Positions 11,221 through 22,330 of a stretch of 64,000 nt of DNA are shown one piece after another; the first letter of the stretch is position 1; each line of letters starts with the position of its first letter. The translations under genes were made by a program, and so were the position numbers. The stretch is taken from assembly GCA_018350325.1 (NCBI GenBank), contig JAEVLN010000021.1, forward strand, positions 744,001 through 808,000, read 5' to 3'. The DNA is from Globodera rostochiensis. Lineage: Eukaryota > Nematoda > Chromadorea > Rhabditida > Heteroderidae. Below the pieces are notes generated by a model that worked only from the letters and a program-made list of their open reading frames with translations, did no database searches and was not told the origin of the DNA.

Positions 11221-11334
11221 TATTATTCATTTTTTCCACCCGAAGGCAACGACACAAATCATTCCGGCGATACAAAGCGCAAAAAGCGTGACCTACCAAG
11301 GCGGAACGCGCTTGCTAACAAACTCAAAATATGA
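11221..11334 (+). CDS. Exon-like basic open frame, unidentified
   Basis: Thirty-seven open codons end in TGA; the G+C island reads PPEGNDTNHSGDTKRKKRDL, then PRRNALANKL, hydrophilic with a nuclear-localisation-like basic cluster. The sequence right after, GACAACGATCCCACGGAC at about 11333, resembles GACAACGATTCCACAGAC at about 6728, differing mostly at third-codon-like positions. A minus-strand frame (11099-11299) also covers the island but looks less protein-like. Confidence 0.3.
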   Translation, partial: YYSFFPPEGNDTNHSGDTKRKKRDLPRRNALANKLKI

Positions 11335-12389
11335 GACAACGATCCCACGGACGCCATTTGCTTAGAACATTAAAAAAACTAAAAAAAAAGTCAATTAGAT
11401 AATTTGGCTCGAATTTGTAAACCTTTAAAAAGTTAAAAGATGATTCTTTATATTTAATTAAATATAACAATCATTATTGCTTTTAACTTATTTTTTTTTG
11501 TACCGTCAAAATTTTTTAAACAAATTCATGAGTCAACACAACGAAATTTGTTGTGGCGTTGATGAGTTAAACTTACTTTTTTATTGTGCATGATAAAAAT
11601 TTTGTAGATCTTGGAGAAGCAGAACGTTTGACACACGCACAATCATAAAAATCAATTATGGTGAAAAGTGATAAAATTTAAATTCTTTTAAAAAACGCTA
11701 ACTGTTTTTGATAAGTAAAAAAAAGCAATTATAAAAATTATTCTAAAACATAAAAGCTCAAAAAACTAAATCAAAATAAAAATTTGTTTTTTAAATTTAG
11801 AAATTTATAAAATGGAAATTAGCAATGCATAACAGCAAATTATTATTTTTTAGATAATTCAACATATCAATTTAAAAGTAAAAAAGCTTTTAGTGGTCAA
11901 CTTAACATGTTTTTTAAATTTAAAACTTTAGAGATAAAAATTAATTTAAACTAACAAAAAAAAGAAATAAAATTTTAAATAAATAATTAAACGCTATCAT
12001 GACAAGTGCAATGGCACAACCTCGATTTCACAAGCCACATAATAGATATAGATTTAATTATTGAAAATTTTTTATTTAACTGTTAATGAATTTTGGTAAT
12101 TTTAATTAAAAAATAATCAGAAAAATGATTAAAATATACTATAAATTATAAATAATAAACAATTTAAATGTGATTTTAAATCAATTTATGTTTTCGGGCA
12201 CTCAAATTTTGCAAAATAATGCTATTCAATTTTTACGCCAATTAAAGGGAATGCCATTTTCCCGGCTGCATATATTAAATTTAATAAAAATTATAAAGAT
12301 CAATATTTAATAAAATTAAGGAACGTTATTATGATCCAAATACTGTGATCCAACATTAATTTAACATTTAAATTTGTCAAGACTGATCG

Positions 12390-12500
12390 GTCAACGAGCT
12401 GAAGTGGGAGTGTTCAACGCCCATCAGCGAATTTATGCATCGATTTTTAGGGCCGCGGGGGGGGGGGGGGAGACGGGGCAGTTTAGGCTTCAGTCATTCC
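12390..12500 (+). other. G+C island ending in a poly-G run
   Basis: About 60 bp of balanced sequence is open in a frame reading SRLIGQRAEVGVFNAHQRIY, then meets an uninterrupted run of about 13 G (around 12457-12470) and AGACGGGGCAG. A minus-strand frame is open too. Poly-G runs of this length are striking in such A+T-rich DNA. Confidence 0.5.
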
Positions 12501-13228
12501 TTCAATTTTGTTGAAACAATCAATTATTGCATATTTTGCCATTTTGCGAAAATGTTTTCGTTTTGTTAAAATTTTCGGTTTAAAAGGTCGGCAATTCACG
12601 TACAACAGGCTTATTTATAGAATAATTAATATGTTTAACCAAGATTTTTTTCATATGGACAAGCTTTTTATGCTCGATTAGTTGAATGAGTTTTTGCTGG
12701 AAAATTTGCAAGCAATATTATTCAGTGATTACAAGCTAACAATAGTGAGAAAGCACCAAAAATAAATATTAACTGTTATTTATGTACAACAAACTTAATA
12801 AAACATAACGGCTTGGTTATATTCAAACATTGCACACTCTACCCAAGCTCGGACTATGAAAAATTATAAACTTTAAATTATAAAATAAAATCACTGCCAC
12901 TCAACAAAAGTGTGCAGAAGTGTACGCAGTTTCGCAAGTGCGGAGAAGACCATTGAAATTAAATAATAAATATATAAAAATATTTATGAATTTTTTATAA
13001 AATAATTTGACTTAACTTTAATTAACGGTAAAATGAATAGAATAATTTTAGTCTATTATTTGAAAAGATTTTTAAAAATTGTTTATTTTTAGCTGTTGCG
13101 AGAAACATGTGTTTTTACTATTTCATTTGTTTTTTAGTATACACATTGTTTTTATTTTTAAAGGTATATTAAATGCCTTTAAATAAATTATTGAACCATT
13201 TTAAAAAAAGCCTATTAAATATAATAAA

Positions 13229-13501
13229 ATGCAATCGAGTTATGCGGCGCAAAGAGGCGCAGCACATATTATTGCCAAGGTCAAAGCCGAATTTTGTATT
13301 ATATGCCTTCAATTGTTTGCTAAAATAAGAAGCTCAACAAAGTTGACTTACAATAAAGTTTGTTTACAAATTTGTTTAGGGTTATGTCACATGTTATGGA
13401 TTGTATTACTTTATCACGGCACATTGGCAAATGAAAATAAGCATCAAACAACACCAAAAATTTATCAAATCCAACTTTGTAAAATAAAGCTAAAATATTA
13501 A
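13229..13501 (+). CDS. ORF of 90 aa, unidentified, possible membrane segment
   Basis: An ATG starts a 90-codon frame. The first third is G+C-richer (MQSSYAAQRGAAHIIAKVKA). The middle holds a hydrophobic stretch, CLQICLGLCHMLWIVLLY, that could span a membrane, and the end is Lys/Ile-rich background. The last part may be read-through into noncoding DNA. No family is recognised. Confidence 0.25.
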   Translation: MQSSYAAQRGAAHIIAKVKAEFCIICLQLFAKIRSSTKLTYNKVCLQICLGLCHMLWIVLLYHGTLANENKHQTTPKIYQIQLCKIKLKY

Positions 13502-13664
13502 AGCTAATTAATGTAATGATTTTGAGAATTTGGACAACACTTCCTTGATTGTTTGGCGACTTTACCTTTATCTCGTCCGCAAATTGTGATAGATTTACAA
13601 TAATATCGTTACGTTAAATCGAGCCGAGTAAGAATTGAAAGTTTTTATTCTGAACGATCTTTTC

Positions 13665-13766
13665 AAATTTTAATTGAATTTGCTTATTGACGTGTTGAAA
13701 GCATTATATTACGTAAGTAACCGTGACGATGAAGTTGACCGGTACCGAACAGAATGAAAGAACCGA
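13665..13766 (+). CDS. Exon-like fragment with GTAAGT inside
   Basis: A short open frame reads LIDVLKALYYVSNRDDEVDR. It contains ATTAC|GTAAGT, a consensus-like 5' splice site near 13711, so an exon may end there instead. No family is recognised. Confidence 0.2.
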
Positions 13767-14017
13767 AACAGTATTGACGATTAAATCTTTGAAGTCGGCA
13801 TTTTTGATTTCAATAACCGCACTTAAAAATTGTGAATTTATATTGTTTTTTGAATACAACAAAATTGAAAAGCATTTGATTTAATTTTTTTTGAACAATT
13901 TGGCGATGCTAATAAAGGTTAGTTATAAAATAGTTTAACTAGGTAAATTACAAAGATGCAAAAATAAATAAAAAATTTAAACACATAAAAAGATTTAAAA
14001 AAAAATGATTTTTGTCT

Positions 14018-14350
14018 TCATTCAATTAATTCAACTATTGTGTAAATAATAATCAAAAGTGTAAATAAAAAAATATATAAATTAATGTTTCTGCTAAAAT
14101 GCAACCTCAGAAACATTATTGTTTTATTTAAGTAAAATGGCCAATAAAAACAAATATTTTTTAAATTATTCACCAGAATTGCGCACTTTTTGTGTAAATC
14201 AAAATAGCTGGCACGTGGTTTATTAAACACACGCTTCATCTTGCGGTCAAAACGGCTGCATGCACGTTTGTATGCAATGCAATAAACTGCAATATAAGTT
14301 CGGCGAAATAAAATATAAAATTTATACATCACCAAAATGAGTTGGCGCAT
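14018..14350 (-). CDS. ORF of 110 aa, first half coding-like
   Basis: The minus-strand ATG at 14350 opens 110 codons. Residues about 17-58 (RRTYIAVYCIAYKRACSRFD, then RKMKRVFNKPRASYFDLHKK) come from a G+C-richer island. The C-terminal half is Ile/Leu/Phe-rich background. A donor-like CTG|GTGAAT lies at the end of the island, and an ATTGCAG acceptor-like site near its start, so the real coding part may be one short exon. No homology is recognised. Confidence 0.25.
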   Translation of the reverse strand: MRQLILVMYKFYILFRRTYIAVYCIAYKRACSRFDRKMKRVFNKPRASYFDLHKKCAILVNNLKNICFYWPFYLNKTIMFLRLHFSRNINLYIFLFTLLIIIYTIVELIE

Positions 14351-15023
14351 TACGGGAATCTCTACCTATCTCGCAAATTAGACAGAACGCACATGCACCT
14401 GAATCCGCCATTATCTTTTTTAATGGAATAAAAACCACTTTGAGGCAATGTTGATCCGAAACGAAACAAATATTAATCTACATCGCTTTTTAATTTTATT
14501 TCCTCATTCCGTAAAATACAAAATGGTTTTAAATTTCATCAATTAAAATTAAAAATTTTAATATTAAACTGTATATTTATAAATTATAAATAAATCCATA
14601 CATAAAAATAACAATCTGTTTCAATAAAAAATAAACAAAATTAAGAGTTAAGGTGTCGTACAATTCTAATTTGCATGTATTTTCATTTAACTAAAAACAT
14701 ATCTAAAATAATTGAAAACCGAGAAAATTGTATTTTTTGTTCAAAATATTAATACTAGAAAACGTTGAATAAATTAAAAATAAAATGATGATAAGCGCCA
14801 CGAAATAAGGCGTACGCGACATACAGAAAGAATAAATAATTGTGCATAAACCATTTTAAAGATTACAAAAATTATAAAAATGAGTGAAAACCCTAACAAA
14901 TTTATACTGAAATAAATTTTAAAAAAATCAATTTAAAAATATAAATGAATCGCGCGTGTCAAATTCTCTAACGAACGCTGACAGAACGCGTAACAAACAT
15001 AAACTGAATAAAAATTTTATTTT

Positions 15024-15149
15024 ATGCTTAAAGCCAACTTGAGTGCAAGAACCGGTTGCAAATTTGAGAACGAGATTGAGGAAGGATGGAGATTGAGATT
15101 ATGGAAAATGCATTTACATTTTAAAATAAAACAGAAATACCAGTTTTAA
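15024..15149 (+). CDS. Small ORF, 41 aa, unidentified
   Basis: An ATG frame of 41 codons ends in TAA: MLKANLSARTGCKFENEIEE, then GWRLRLWKMH and a Lys-rich tail. It starts with an ATG and has protein-like composition, with acidic and basic patches. No family and no neighbouring exon are identified. Confidence 0.3.
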   Translation: MLKANLSARTGCKFENEIEEGWRLRLWKMHLHFKIKQKYQF

Positions 15150-15959
15150 ACCGGTAACAATTAACTTAGCTACAACAAACCTTGCTGAATAATTAAATTT
15201 ATTAAGGATTACTTTATTGAAAGAATTTGATTTAAACAGTTAATGATCAAAATATAAGATGTGATTTAATCATTTAATTCAATTTATTATTATATTTTGT
15301 TTGAGGCCATCTTTAAAGAATTAAACCATTAACCATTATTACAATTTTACATATCGGATATCGGATCATAGCGAACGATATTAATAATTATACATATACA
15401 TAAAACTAACCCTCAGTTTTTTTTTAAAAATAAATTACTTATAATATTGAGGATTTACTACAATGCCAAATCTACATAATAAAGAAATAAGAATGTTAAT
15501 AAATGAATGGCATTCCAATTTCGCGTACAATGTAGTAAGCGGGGTCCAAGTCGTTATTAAATATAATAAAGTTTAACTTAATATTATAAATATTTAAATG
15601 TTATACAAAACAAATTTTAAAGTCTTACCAATGCAAAATAAAGAAAATAAATTCATTGAAATACAATTAACAAATGCAGCAATTGTCATTAAAATCCTTG
15701 GCACTTCTTTACTTTAGTTAATGAAAAAGTTATGCTGATGTTCAAATTGGTATTAGTAATATAAGGAAAAATTTGCGTATTAAAATACGGATTTTCACAC
15801 CTATAATAGAAACTGCTTCCCTCACTATCAGAGATAAGTGATCAGTTCGTAGAGGATACGGTCGATTGTATAAAAGATATTTGCAAAATTATTTTTGATA
15901 AATTTAAAAATATAAAGTTGATAAGACCCATAAAGTCGAATCTTAACGTTTGAGACAAA

Positions 15960-16090
15960 CCAAAAACAAAAAAAATTCCAGCTGGTGGCGTAGCCGCCCG
16001 GCATTTTACAGGCAGCGCACCGGGCTGCGATCGGATCACGGGAAGAGAAAACCATGTATGGGTTTCCTGTGGCGACAGAAACAAAAATTA
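15960..16090 (-). repeat. G+C-rich island, possible tRNA-derived SINE relic
   Basis: This island (about 60% G+C) is abruptly bounded by A+T-rich DNA. On the plus strand TGGCGTAGCCG resembles a Pol III A box, and GCGCACCGGGCTGCGATCGG resembles a tRNA anticodon-arm region, but no proper B box follows. CACGGGAA and TTTCCTGTG form an imperfect stem. All strands contain overlapping open frames (15828-16180), which I take as a by-product of high G+C. A SINE-like origin is inference. Confidence 0.3.
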
Positions 16091-16994
16091 GATTGGCAAA
16101 AATTAAGAATGGCAGTCGAATTTTTATTTATGTTAAAAAATTATTTATTTATATTTAATACTGAAGATAAAAGAAGCTAATCTGATGCATTAAACAAAAT
16201 AGTCTTACAATTTCAATTCTTTATTTATAATTCTCATTATTATAAAAGAAATATAGGTTTTTTATGAATTGTTTATTAAGATATAATTTTGCAATATTAA
16301 TATTTGGATTTAATCAAAAAGAACCTATTCTAGAGCGAGCCTTGTCCAACCTATTAATAAAACCAATCAAAAAATACTCAACAAGTATTGATAATAAAAG
16401 TTGCCAAATACTAAAAAACAAAAAATTTATAAACCTAAACAGTTTGAAGTGAGGTAGACTATGTAATTAATAATTATTAGGCAATAAAAATACACTCACG
16501 AAATATTAAATGAATTAAAATTACCAGATTTAAACAAGACAAATAAAAGGAAACGAATTAAACATTTAATTACAGATAAAATAATAACTATACTTAAATA
16601 AAAATTTATTTTTTTAATTAATAAAAACTATATAAAAGATTCATTACTAGAGATGGGATTTTGCATGTTTCTTGATTGTTAATGATTTTCAAATGCTAAG
16701 GCTTGCTTTATAAAGATGAAAATTCAGGCTAAAAATGATTCAATTACCCTTTATATGTTAAATTTACATATTTTTCTTTTTCGATTTGAATTATTTTTAT
16801 TTTAATATCTTAATCTGTTTGATTAATAGGGATCACTTGGCACTACGTTGCGACTATTCAATTATTAACGCTGACTATATTTGATCAAATATTTTATTAA
16901 TATGATTAGTGCGCATTCGTAAATTTGAGTGCCGATGTATCAACGTACCAAAAATCCAATTTAACAAAATTTCTGGTAAAGAGTCATTCATTAA

Positions 16995-17093
16995 TTTAAT
17001 TACATATTCCTCGTTGTTGACGTCCAAGTGCAAATCATGCAAGTGAAGAAAATCGAGGAAGTTTTAACACTCTTGATGTGGGTCGTAAATTAA
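16995..17093 (+). CDS. Exon-like open frame, unidentified
   Basis: Thirty-two open codons end in TAA and read NYIFLVVDVQVQIMQVKKIE, then EVLTLLMWVV. The periodic hydrophobic pattern and balanced codons look protein-like. There is no ATG and no clear splice site. No family is identified. Confidence 0.2.
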   Translation, partial: FNYIFLVVDVQVQIMQVKKIEEVLTLLMWVVN

Positions 17094-17283
17094 TTGGACT
17101 TTGATAAATCAGATAAATATATTTGAATATAGATTAACTTAATAATAAATTTTGCTTTCAAATTATAGGTTTTGGAGTTTTGTTTTCGTCAATAGTTTAA
17201 CTATTATATTAATTACTTACGTAAGTTTATTTTTATCATTTATCAAATATCAATCCTATTTTTAATTTTTATCGATTTATTCA

Positions 17284-18285
17284 TTTTACTTCATAAAAAA
17301 ATAATCTAATTATAAAAATCTTGTCTTTAGGCTTGGAAAAATATCTATTTAATTTGTAAATTAAAAAAACAAATTAATTTTATGGTTAATTTATGGGAAT
17401 TGATCCAAATAAAATTTTAATAAAACAAATCAAATTTGCTTATTAAATGTTATTAATATAATAATATCCGAATAATATTCCAAATTATATGATATACTAA
17501 AACTCATTTTTAAATCCAAAAAGAAATAATTAATTAATTACAATTTTTACAAACAAATTTTTCGTCAAAATTAACAAAATTTAAATCAACTCTACACAAA
17601 TTTACATGATACCAATTAAAAAAAGAAATTGCGCCGCAATCGCAGGTGATGCATTATACAATATCATTCATAACAAATAAAAATCAAATAAATATTATAG
17701 TAAGACTGAGTCAAAATACAGAAAATCAAAAGAACTTGCATAAATCATAAAATGATTAACTCTTCCATTATTAGACAATGAATGAAATAAGTAGTGTGAA
17801 TTCAAAATTTTTTGAATTTAAACTCAAATATTATTAAGATAGCAGAAGATTTAATTTATTACCAAACCGTATAAATAACGTTCACACGGAATCATATATG
17901 ATTGTGCCGGGGAAGTGCCCACAATGATAATAACCTTTTGCTTTTAGCAAGAGTTTTTTGAAATTTATCAAAATGCATATAATATAACAAAAATACGGTA
18001 TGTTTTAAGTTTAAAACAAAATTTAAGATACGCCGCTAAAATTTAACAGATTATTTCATATGCTATATACATTGATTTAAACTCAATACGACGGAATTAC
18101 CATAAAAAAATGCTAGGCTGTGCACCCTATCAATATTCTTGTGAACAAATATAAAATGAACTTGTTGAGAAAAAAGAGAAAGAATACTATATCATCAAAT
18201 ATTTTATAAATTTATCGGTGACTCAAAATATCTAAACAAAATGAATAATATAAATTTAGAAATTAACTAATTGTTATTATATGCA
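17284..18285 (+). repeat. 1,002 bp direct duplication, copy 1
   Basis: It is matched without gaps by 18598-19599 (constant offset 1,314); the only difference I noticed is CTTTAGG versus CCTTAGG near the left end. It is A+T-rich with one G+C patch (TTGCGCCGCAATCGCAGG near 17630) and no convincing ORF. There are no terminal inverted repeats; the copies look like a recent tandem or segmental duplication. Confidence 0.97.
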
Positions 18286-18597
18286 CAACTCCCGGTGAGT
18301 GGGGTACATGGTTTTTTGCCTGTTTTCCACCATGCACCTCCTCGTGGTGTACCCTGGGGATTGACCATAAATTGGTCATTCGCTAAGGCATGGTTAATAA
18401 ACGGACCAAAATCTGTTCACTAAACAAATTCTTGCCAGGACTCCGTTTTTGATTTCATATAATATACCACCTCGCAAAATAAATTTGTGTTCAGTACATT
18501 AATTCTTTGCACAGAGCACACACGTCTGTGCACTAGCAACGAAGTCCTTAAGCGCTTGCGCTTTTTCCCATCAACATTCCACATCAATTCCCACTAG
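18286..18597 (+). ncRNA. Structured G+C-rich spacer, candidate ncRNA or exon
   Basis: The 312 bp between the duplicate copies is much richer in G+C. It contains several stems: GGTACATGG (about 18303) pairing with CCATGCACC (about 18331) with one mismatch, GACCA/TGGTC at 18363-18377, an 8 bp stem TGCACAGA/TCTGTGCA at 18508-18532, and AAGCGC/GCGCTT at 18550-18563 followed at once by TTTTT, as at a Pol III terminator. It does not match U1, U2, U4, U5, U6 or spliced-leader RNA as I know them. A 48-codon minus-strand frame at the left end (...INHALANDQFMVNPQGT...) is the main alternative. Confidence 0.25.
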
Positions 18598-19599
18598 TTT
18601 TACTTCATAAAAAAATAATCTAATTATAAAAATCTTGTCCTTAGGCTTGGAAAAATATCTATTTAATTTGTAAATTAAAAAAACAAATTAATTTTATGGT
18701 TAATTTATGGGAATTGATCCAAATAAAATTTTAATAAAACAAATCAAATTTGCTTATTAAATGTTATTAATATAATAATATCCGAATAATATTCCAAATT
18801 ATATGATATACTAAAACTCATTTTTAAATCCAAAAAGAAATAATTAATTAATTACAATTTTTACAAACAAATTTTTCGTCAAAATTAACAAAATTTAAAT
18901 CAACTCTACACAAATTTACATGATACCAATTAAAAAAAGAAATTGCGCCGCAATCGCAGGTGATGCATTATACAATATCATTCATAACAAATAAAAATCA
19001 AATAAATATTATAGTAAGACTGAGTCAAAATACAGAAAATCAAAAGAACTTGCATAAATCATAAAATGATTAACTCTTCCATTATTAGACAATGAATGAA
19101 ATAAGTAGTGTGAATTCAAAATTTTTTGAATTTAAACTCAAATATTATTAAGATAGCAGAAGATTTAATTTATTACCAAACCGTATAAATAACGTTCACA
19201 CGGAATCATATATGATTGTGCCGGGGAAGTGCCCACAATGATAATAACCTTTTGCTTTTAGCAAGAGTTTTTTGAAATTTATCAAAATGCATATAATATA
19301 ACAAAAATACGGTATGTTTTAAGTTTAAAACAAAATTTAAGATACGCCGCTAAAATTTAACAGATTATTTCATATGCTATATACATTGATTTAAACTCAA
19401 TACGACGGAATTACCATAAAAAAATGCTAGGCTGTGCACCCTATCAATATTCTTGTGAACAAATATAAAATGAACTTGTTGAGAAAAAAGAGAAAGAATA
19501 CTATATCATCAAATATTTTATAAATTTATCGGTGACTCAAAATATCTAAACAAAATGAATAATATAAATTTAGAAATTAACTAATTGTTATTATATGCA
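18598..19599 (+). repeat. 1,002 bp direct duplication, copy 2
   Basis: Second copy of 17284-18285, same length and orientation. The right edge ends at ATATGCA and continues into unrelated sequence (TCGGTTAAACC). Confidence 0.97.
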
Positions 19600-19716
19600 T
19601 CGGTTAAACCAATTTTTGCTGGAAATCATACAGGAGTACGAGGACGTTACTAAAAAAATATTATTAATTTTTTTTTTGCCAGAAAATGCTAAAAATTAAA
19701 TTCTCTAAAAGATTAG

Positions 19717-19789
19717 TCAATCGCCGCAAACAGTGAATGATTTATCCGGCCTTTGACGATACACACGCAGAGAAAGTGCGGGTGTGTAC
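19717..19789 (-). CDS. Candidate terminal exon, unidentified
   Basis: On the minus strand an acceptor-like GTGCTTTCAAAAG is followed by an open stretch TYTPALSLRVYRQRPDKSFT, then VCGD and TGA. The island is clearly G+C-richer than its surroundings. The frame is open farther upstream (to 19911), but that part is A+T-driven. No family is recognised. Confidence 0.3.
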
Positions 19790-20650
19790 GTCTTTTGAAA
19801 GCACAAAATAAAAATAATCATGCAATGTGTTATAAAAATTGACAGCATATTATAGAATAAATATTGTTGTATATAAATAAATTCAAAATTAACATTAAAA
19901 TTTTCTTGCAATAAATGAAGTACAAATTAAAATACTTCAAATACTTTATTTAAAAGTAACTCTCGAAGAAAACTTAAAATACGTTAAAAAAATTCATATG
20001 TATTTTATTTTTGGTTTTGTAATAGTAAAAATTAGTTATAAAAGATCTTTGATTACATATTGTAAAAGTGCACCCAGCCTGTGGAAGTTAAATAAAAATT
20101 TTATATATATAAAAATTTTTTTAAAATTTTTTTCACATCATTCAAATTTCATATAGGCTTTTTCAAAAAGCTTAATAATTATTCTAATATACAAAAACTA
20201 TTTATTTATAGTAAAAGAAAGCATGATAATGAAATTTTTGAAAAGTGTAACTGAAAACGTTATACACATAATTAATGTTTAAAGCAACTTTAATGCTATA
20301 AACGTTTAAAAAGCGTATTTTGAAAACGCAATTGGGTTTAATCAAAATAAACTTATATAAAATATACATCTTCAACCTTGATAATTAAAATTACTAACGA
20401 AATCATTTTATTTAAAAAATAAAATTATTTATATTTATTGCCATAATTAATATGTATATTTTCTGATGAAGATTTATTTTTAAATCTATTTTCACACTTT
20501 AAAATTTTATAAATATTTTATATTGTATTTTTTAAATTAAAATTTAAAGCATGAAAGATTTAAATTTTTGTCAGCCCTGCTCTGGTTTTTTATCCATTTT
20601 ACTTTTATAATACTAATTTTTTCATTTATCAGTTGTTTAAAGAATTTTAT

Positions 20651-20737
20651 TCCAAACATCAACATCTCAGCTGCCTTTCCGCCCAGCTTTACGGCGATCT
20701 CGGCCTCGATGGAAGACCGTTTTTCTTTAGAATATGT
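20651..20737 (-). pseudogene. FtsH/M41 AAA-protease-like fragment
   Basis: Minus-strand translation gives TYSKEKRSSIEAEIAVKLGG followed by KAAEMLMFG. The G-G-K-A-A-E...F-G pattern preceded by an amphipathic stretch is the conserved element after the zinc site in M41 peptidases (FtsH, YME1 and AFG3 families: ...I...LGGR.AEE..FG). Established role of the family: membrane-anchored ATP-dependent proteases of mitochondria, plastids and bacteria. The expected continuation (an STGA-type segment) is absent; the frame runs into A+T-rich codons. No good GT donor follows, and the HEAGH zinc motif is not found upstream. An isolated exon or relic is likely. The plus-strand frame 20568-20771 is taken as its shadow. 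Confidence 0.5.
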
Positions 20738-20759
20738 TAAAATCGAAAAACGAACATAT

Positions 20760-21990
20760 TTCTTGAGTTAATGCTTAAATTAAAAAGTTAAAAAAATCAT
20801 TTGATTTCATCAAAAGGAATGAATGTTAAATTAATTATTTTTTTCAAATATAATTTCAAAACATTTAAATTAAAGCCAGTTATTTAAAAGTGTATTAAAC
20901 CCATAAACACAAGTTACATAAAATATGATATTAAAGATTACAAGTTGAAGATGTAAAGAACGAAAAAATAATTCAACTAAATATTCTAATTTATTTATTT
21001 GTCTGGAGATATATTATTACAATCTGTAATCTTTTTGTTTTCATTATTTCTGTTTACAATTGATAATTTTATAAATTAATTTGAACGTTTAAATTGAGTT
21101 CTAACGCAAAAAAAAATAAAATAATTTTATTAAATGGATATTTATGGGCAAAACTCAAAATTATAAAATCGTTTATCTGCTCTACTAATTAAAAGAATAA
21201 TGGCAATTTTGTTGTTAAAGGGTTATTTGAGAAAATATCCCGCTATAGGTTATTAAAATATTGATAAACGCTGAAAACATAATGGGATACTTGTTCGCTT
21301 CAACGTCACTAGCTGTTCGCAATGAATATCCGAGGTCAAGCTTTTTTTGTTATATTAAAAAAACTTTAACATGCAAGTTGCAATTGATGCACAAGTAATT
21401 TAAGAACAAAAGGCACGTAAAAAACTAAACAGAACTGAGAACTTAGTATCAATATATCTGAAAATTTTATTAATAAAGTCAAAGGCTCTAATTGAATTAT
21501 CCCAAGAAAAAAATAATTGTTCTAGAAATTAACCAAATTAATTGGAAAAATTAAATCGAAATATTGAGTGTATGTTCATTTATAAATTTATTTCAATAAA
21601 GCTCCGTTTTGGACTCAATTTTAAACGTCTCGTCGGAACTCTTCATGTCAAATTAAAAGAAATGTCATCTAATAAATTTTCCATATTTTTTAAGTATAAA
21701 ATAAAACAAATTTTGTTAATTTATCTGAGTTTAAGTTTAATTAACGGAATTATAATTAGTTAATAAAACTCGTTTTTTTATCATATTAATTGAACTTATA
21801 ATAAAGTGTTTTTTAAACAAATTAATCTTCAGCATATTATACCCATTTTTCATACAAAAAACGTTTTATGCATTCATTTTGTGGCTCAAATTGTAAATTA
21901 ATTTGTTTGTCCCAATTTTACAGTTTAATAATCAAATTGTTTTCCAACACAATTTCATTTCGAATTGTCCGCCCTTTATCATTTTTCATC
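20760..21990. other. A+T-rich stretch with one island
   Basis: Mostly background. A small island at about 21295-21345 is open on the minus strand (LDLGYSLRTASDVEANKYP). The plus ORF 21542-21763 is a TTG-initiated frame over a small patch at about 21600-21660. Neither is supported enough to call. Confidence 0.35.
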
Positions 21991-22004
21991 AAAATTAAAA
22001 ATCT

Positions 22005-22181
22005 TTAAATATCATTTTGTTGTCTGTGAGTCAATTCATTTATTTTTGACTCGTTCCCGGGTTCATTGTCTTCTGCTTCGTCATCTTCATCTTGTTTATC
22101 AAATCTGAAAGAGAGTTTTTGGGATTCAGTCTTAAATGCTTTTAGTGCCCTTTTACCTCGAGTTTGACAATTTTCCGGTGT
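22005..22181 (-). CDS. 3' end of a minus-strand gene: two exons, acidic C-terminus
   Basis: The last exon (22104-22005) follows a textbook acceptor, CTCTCTTTCAG, and reads FDKQDEDDEAEDNEPGNESK, then INELTHRQQNDI and TAA. Upstream, CTCGAG|GTAAAAG is a good donor, giving a 52 bp intron (22156-22105) and a 25 nt exon (22181-22157) after TTACATAG. The frame is continuous across the junction (...DTGKLSNSR|FDKQ...). The strongly acidic tail is typical of nuclear or chaperone-type proteins, but no family can be assigned. Further exons should lie to the right; one candidate is at 22270-22330. Short introns like this are usual in nematodes and some insects. Confidence 0.5.
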   Translation of the reverse strand, partial: TPENCQTRGKRALKAFKTESQKLSFRFDKQDEDDEAEDNEPGNESKINELTHRQQNDI

Positions 22182-22259
22182 CTATGTAATATTTTTAATT
22201 TTTTTAAATGGGCTCCAATTTCTTTATTTATTTTTAGTTTTTTAAATTTTTACGCTCGA

Positions 22260-22330
22260 TGTTCCGTTATATTCATATATTCCTGACTAAAAGTCCGCTT
22301 GGATTGGCCTAACGGAGTCCACGGAAGTCT
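22260..22330 (-). CDS. Candidate upstream exon of the acidic-tail gene
   Basis: On the minus strand AAACAATTCAG is followed by an open stretch LPWTPLGQSKRTFSQEYMNI, then TEHRA, up to a possible donor CGAGC|GTAAAAA. Joining this donor to the 25 nt exon at 22181 does not keep the acidic frame; an alternative weaker donor (TTTTA|GTCAGG) would. The assignment to the same gene is therefore unsettled. The frame is protein-like but unidentified. Confidence 0.3.

Noticed and set aside
16995..17093. Cys-loop receptor-like VDV...QIM motif
   Set aside because: The surrounding residues do not match the family in any single frame; the similarity is too short.
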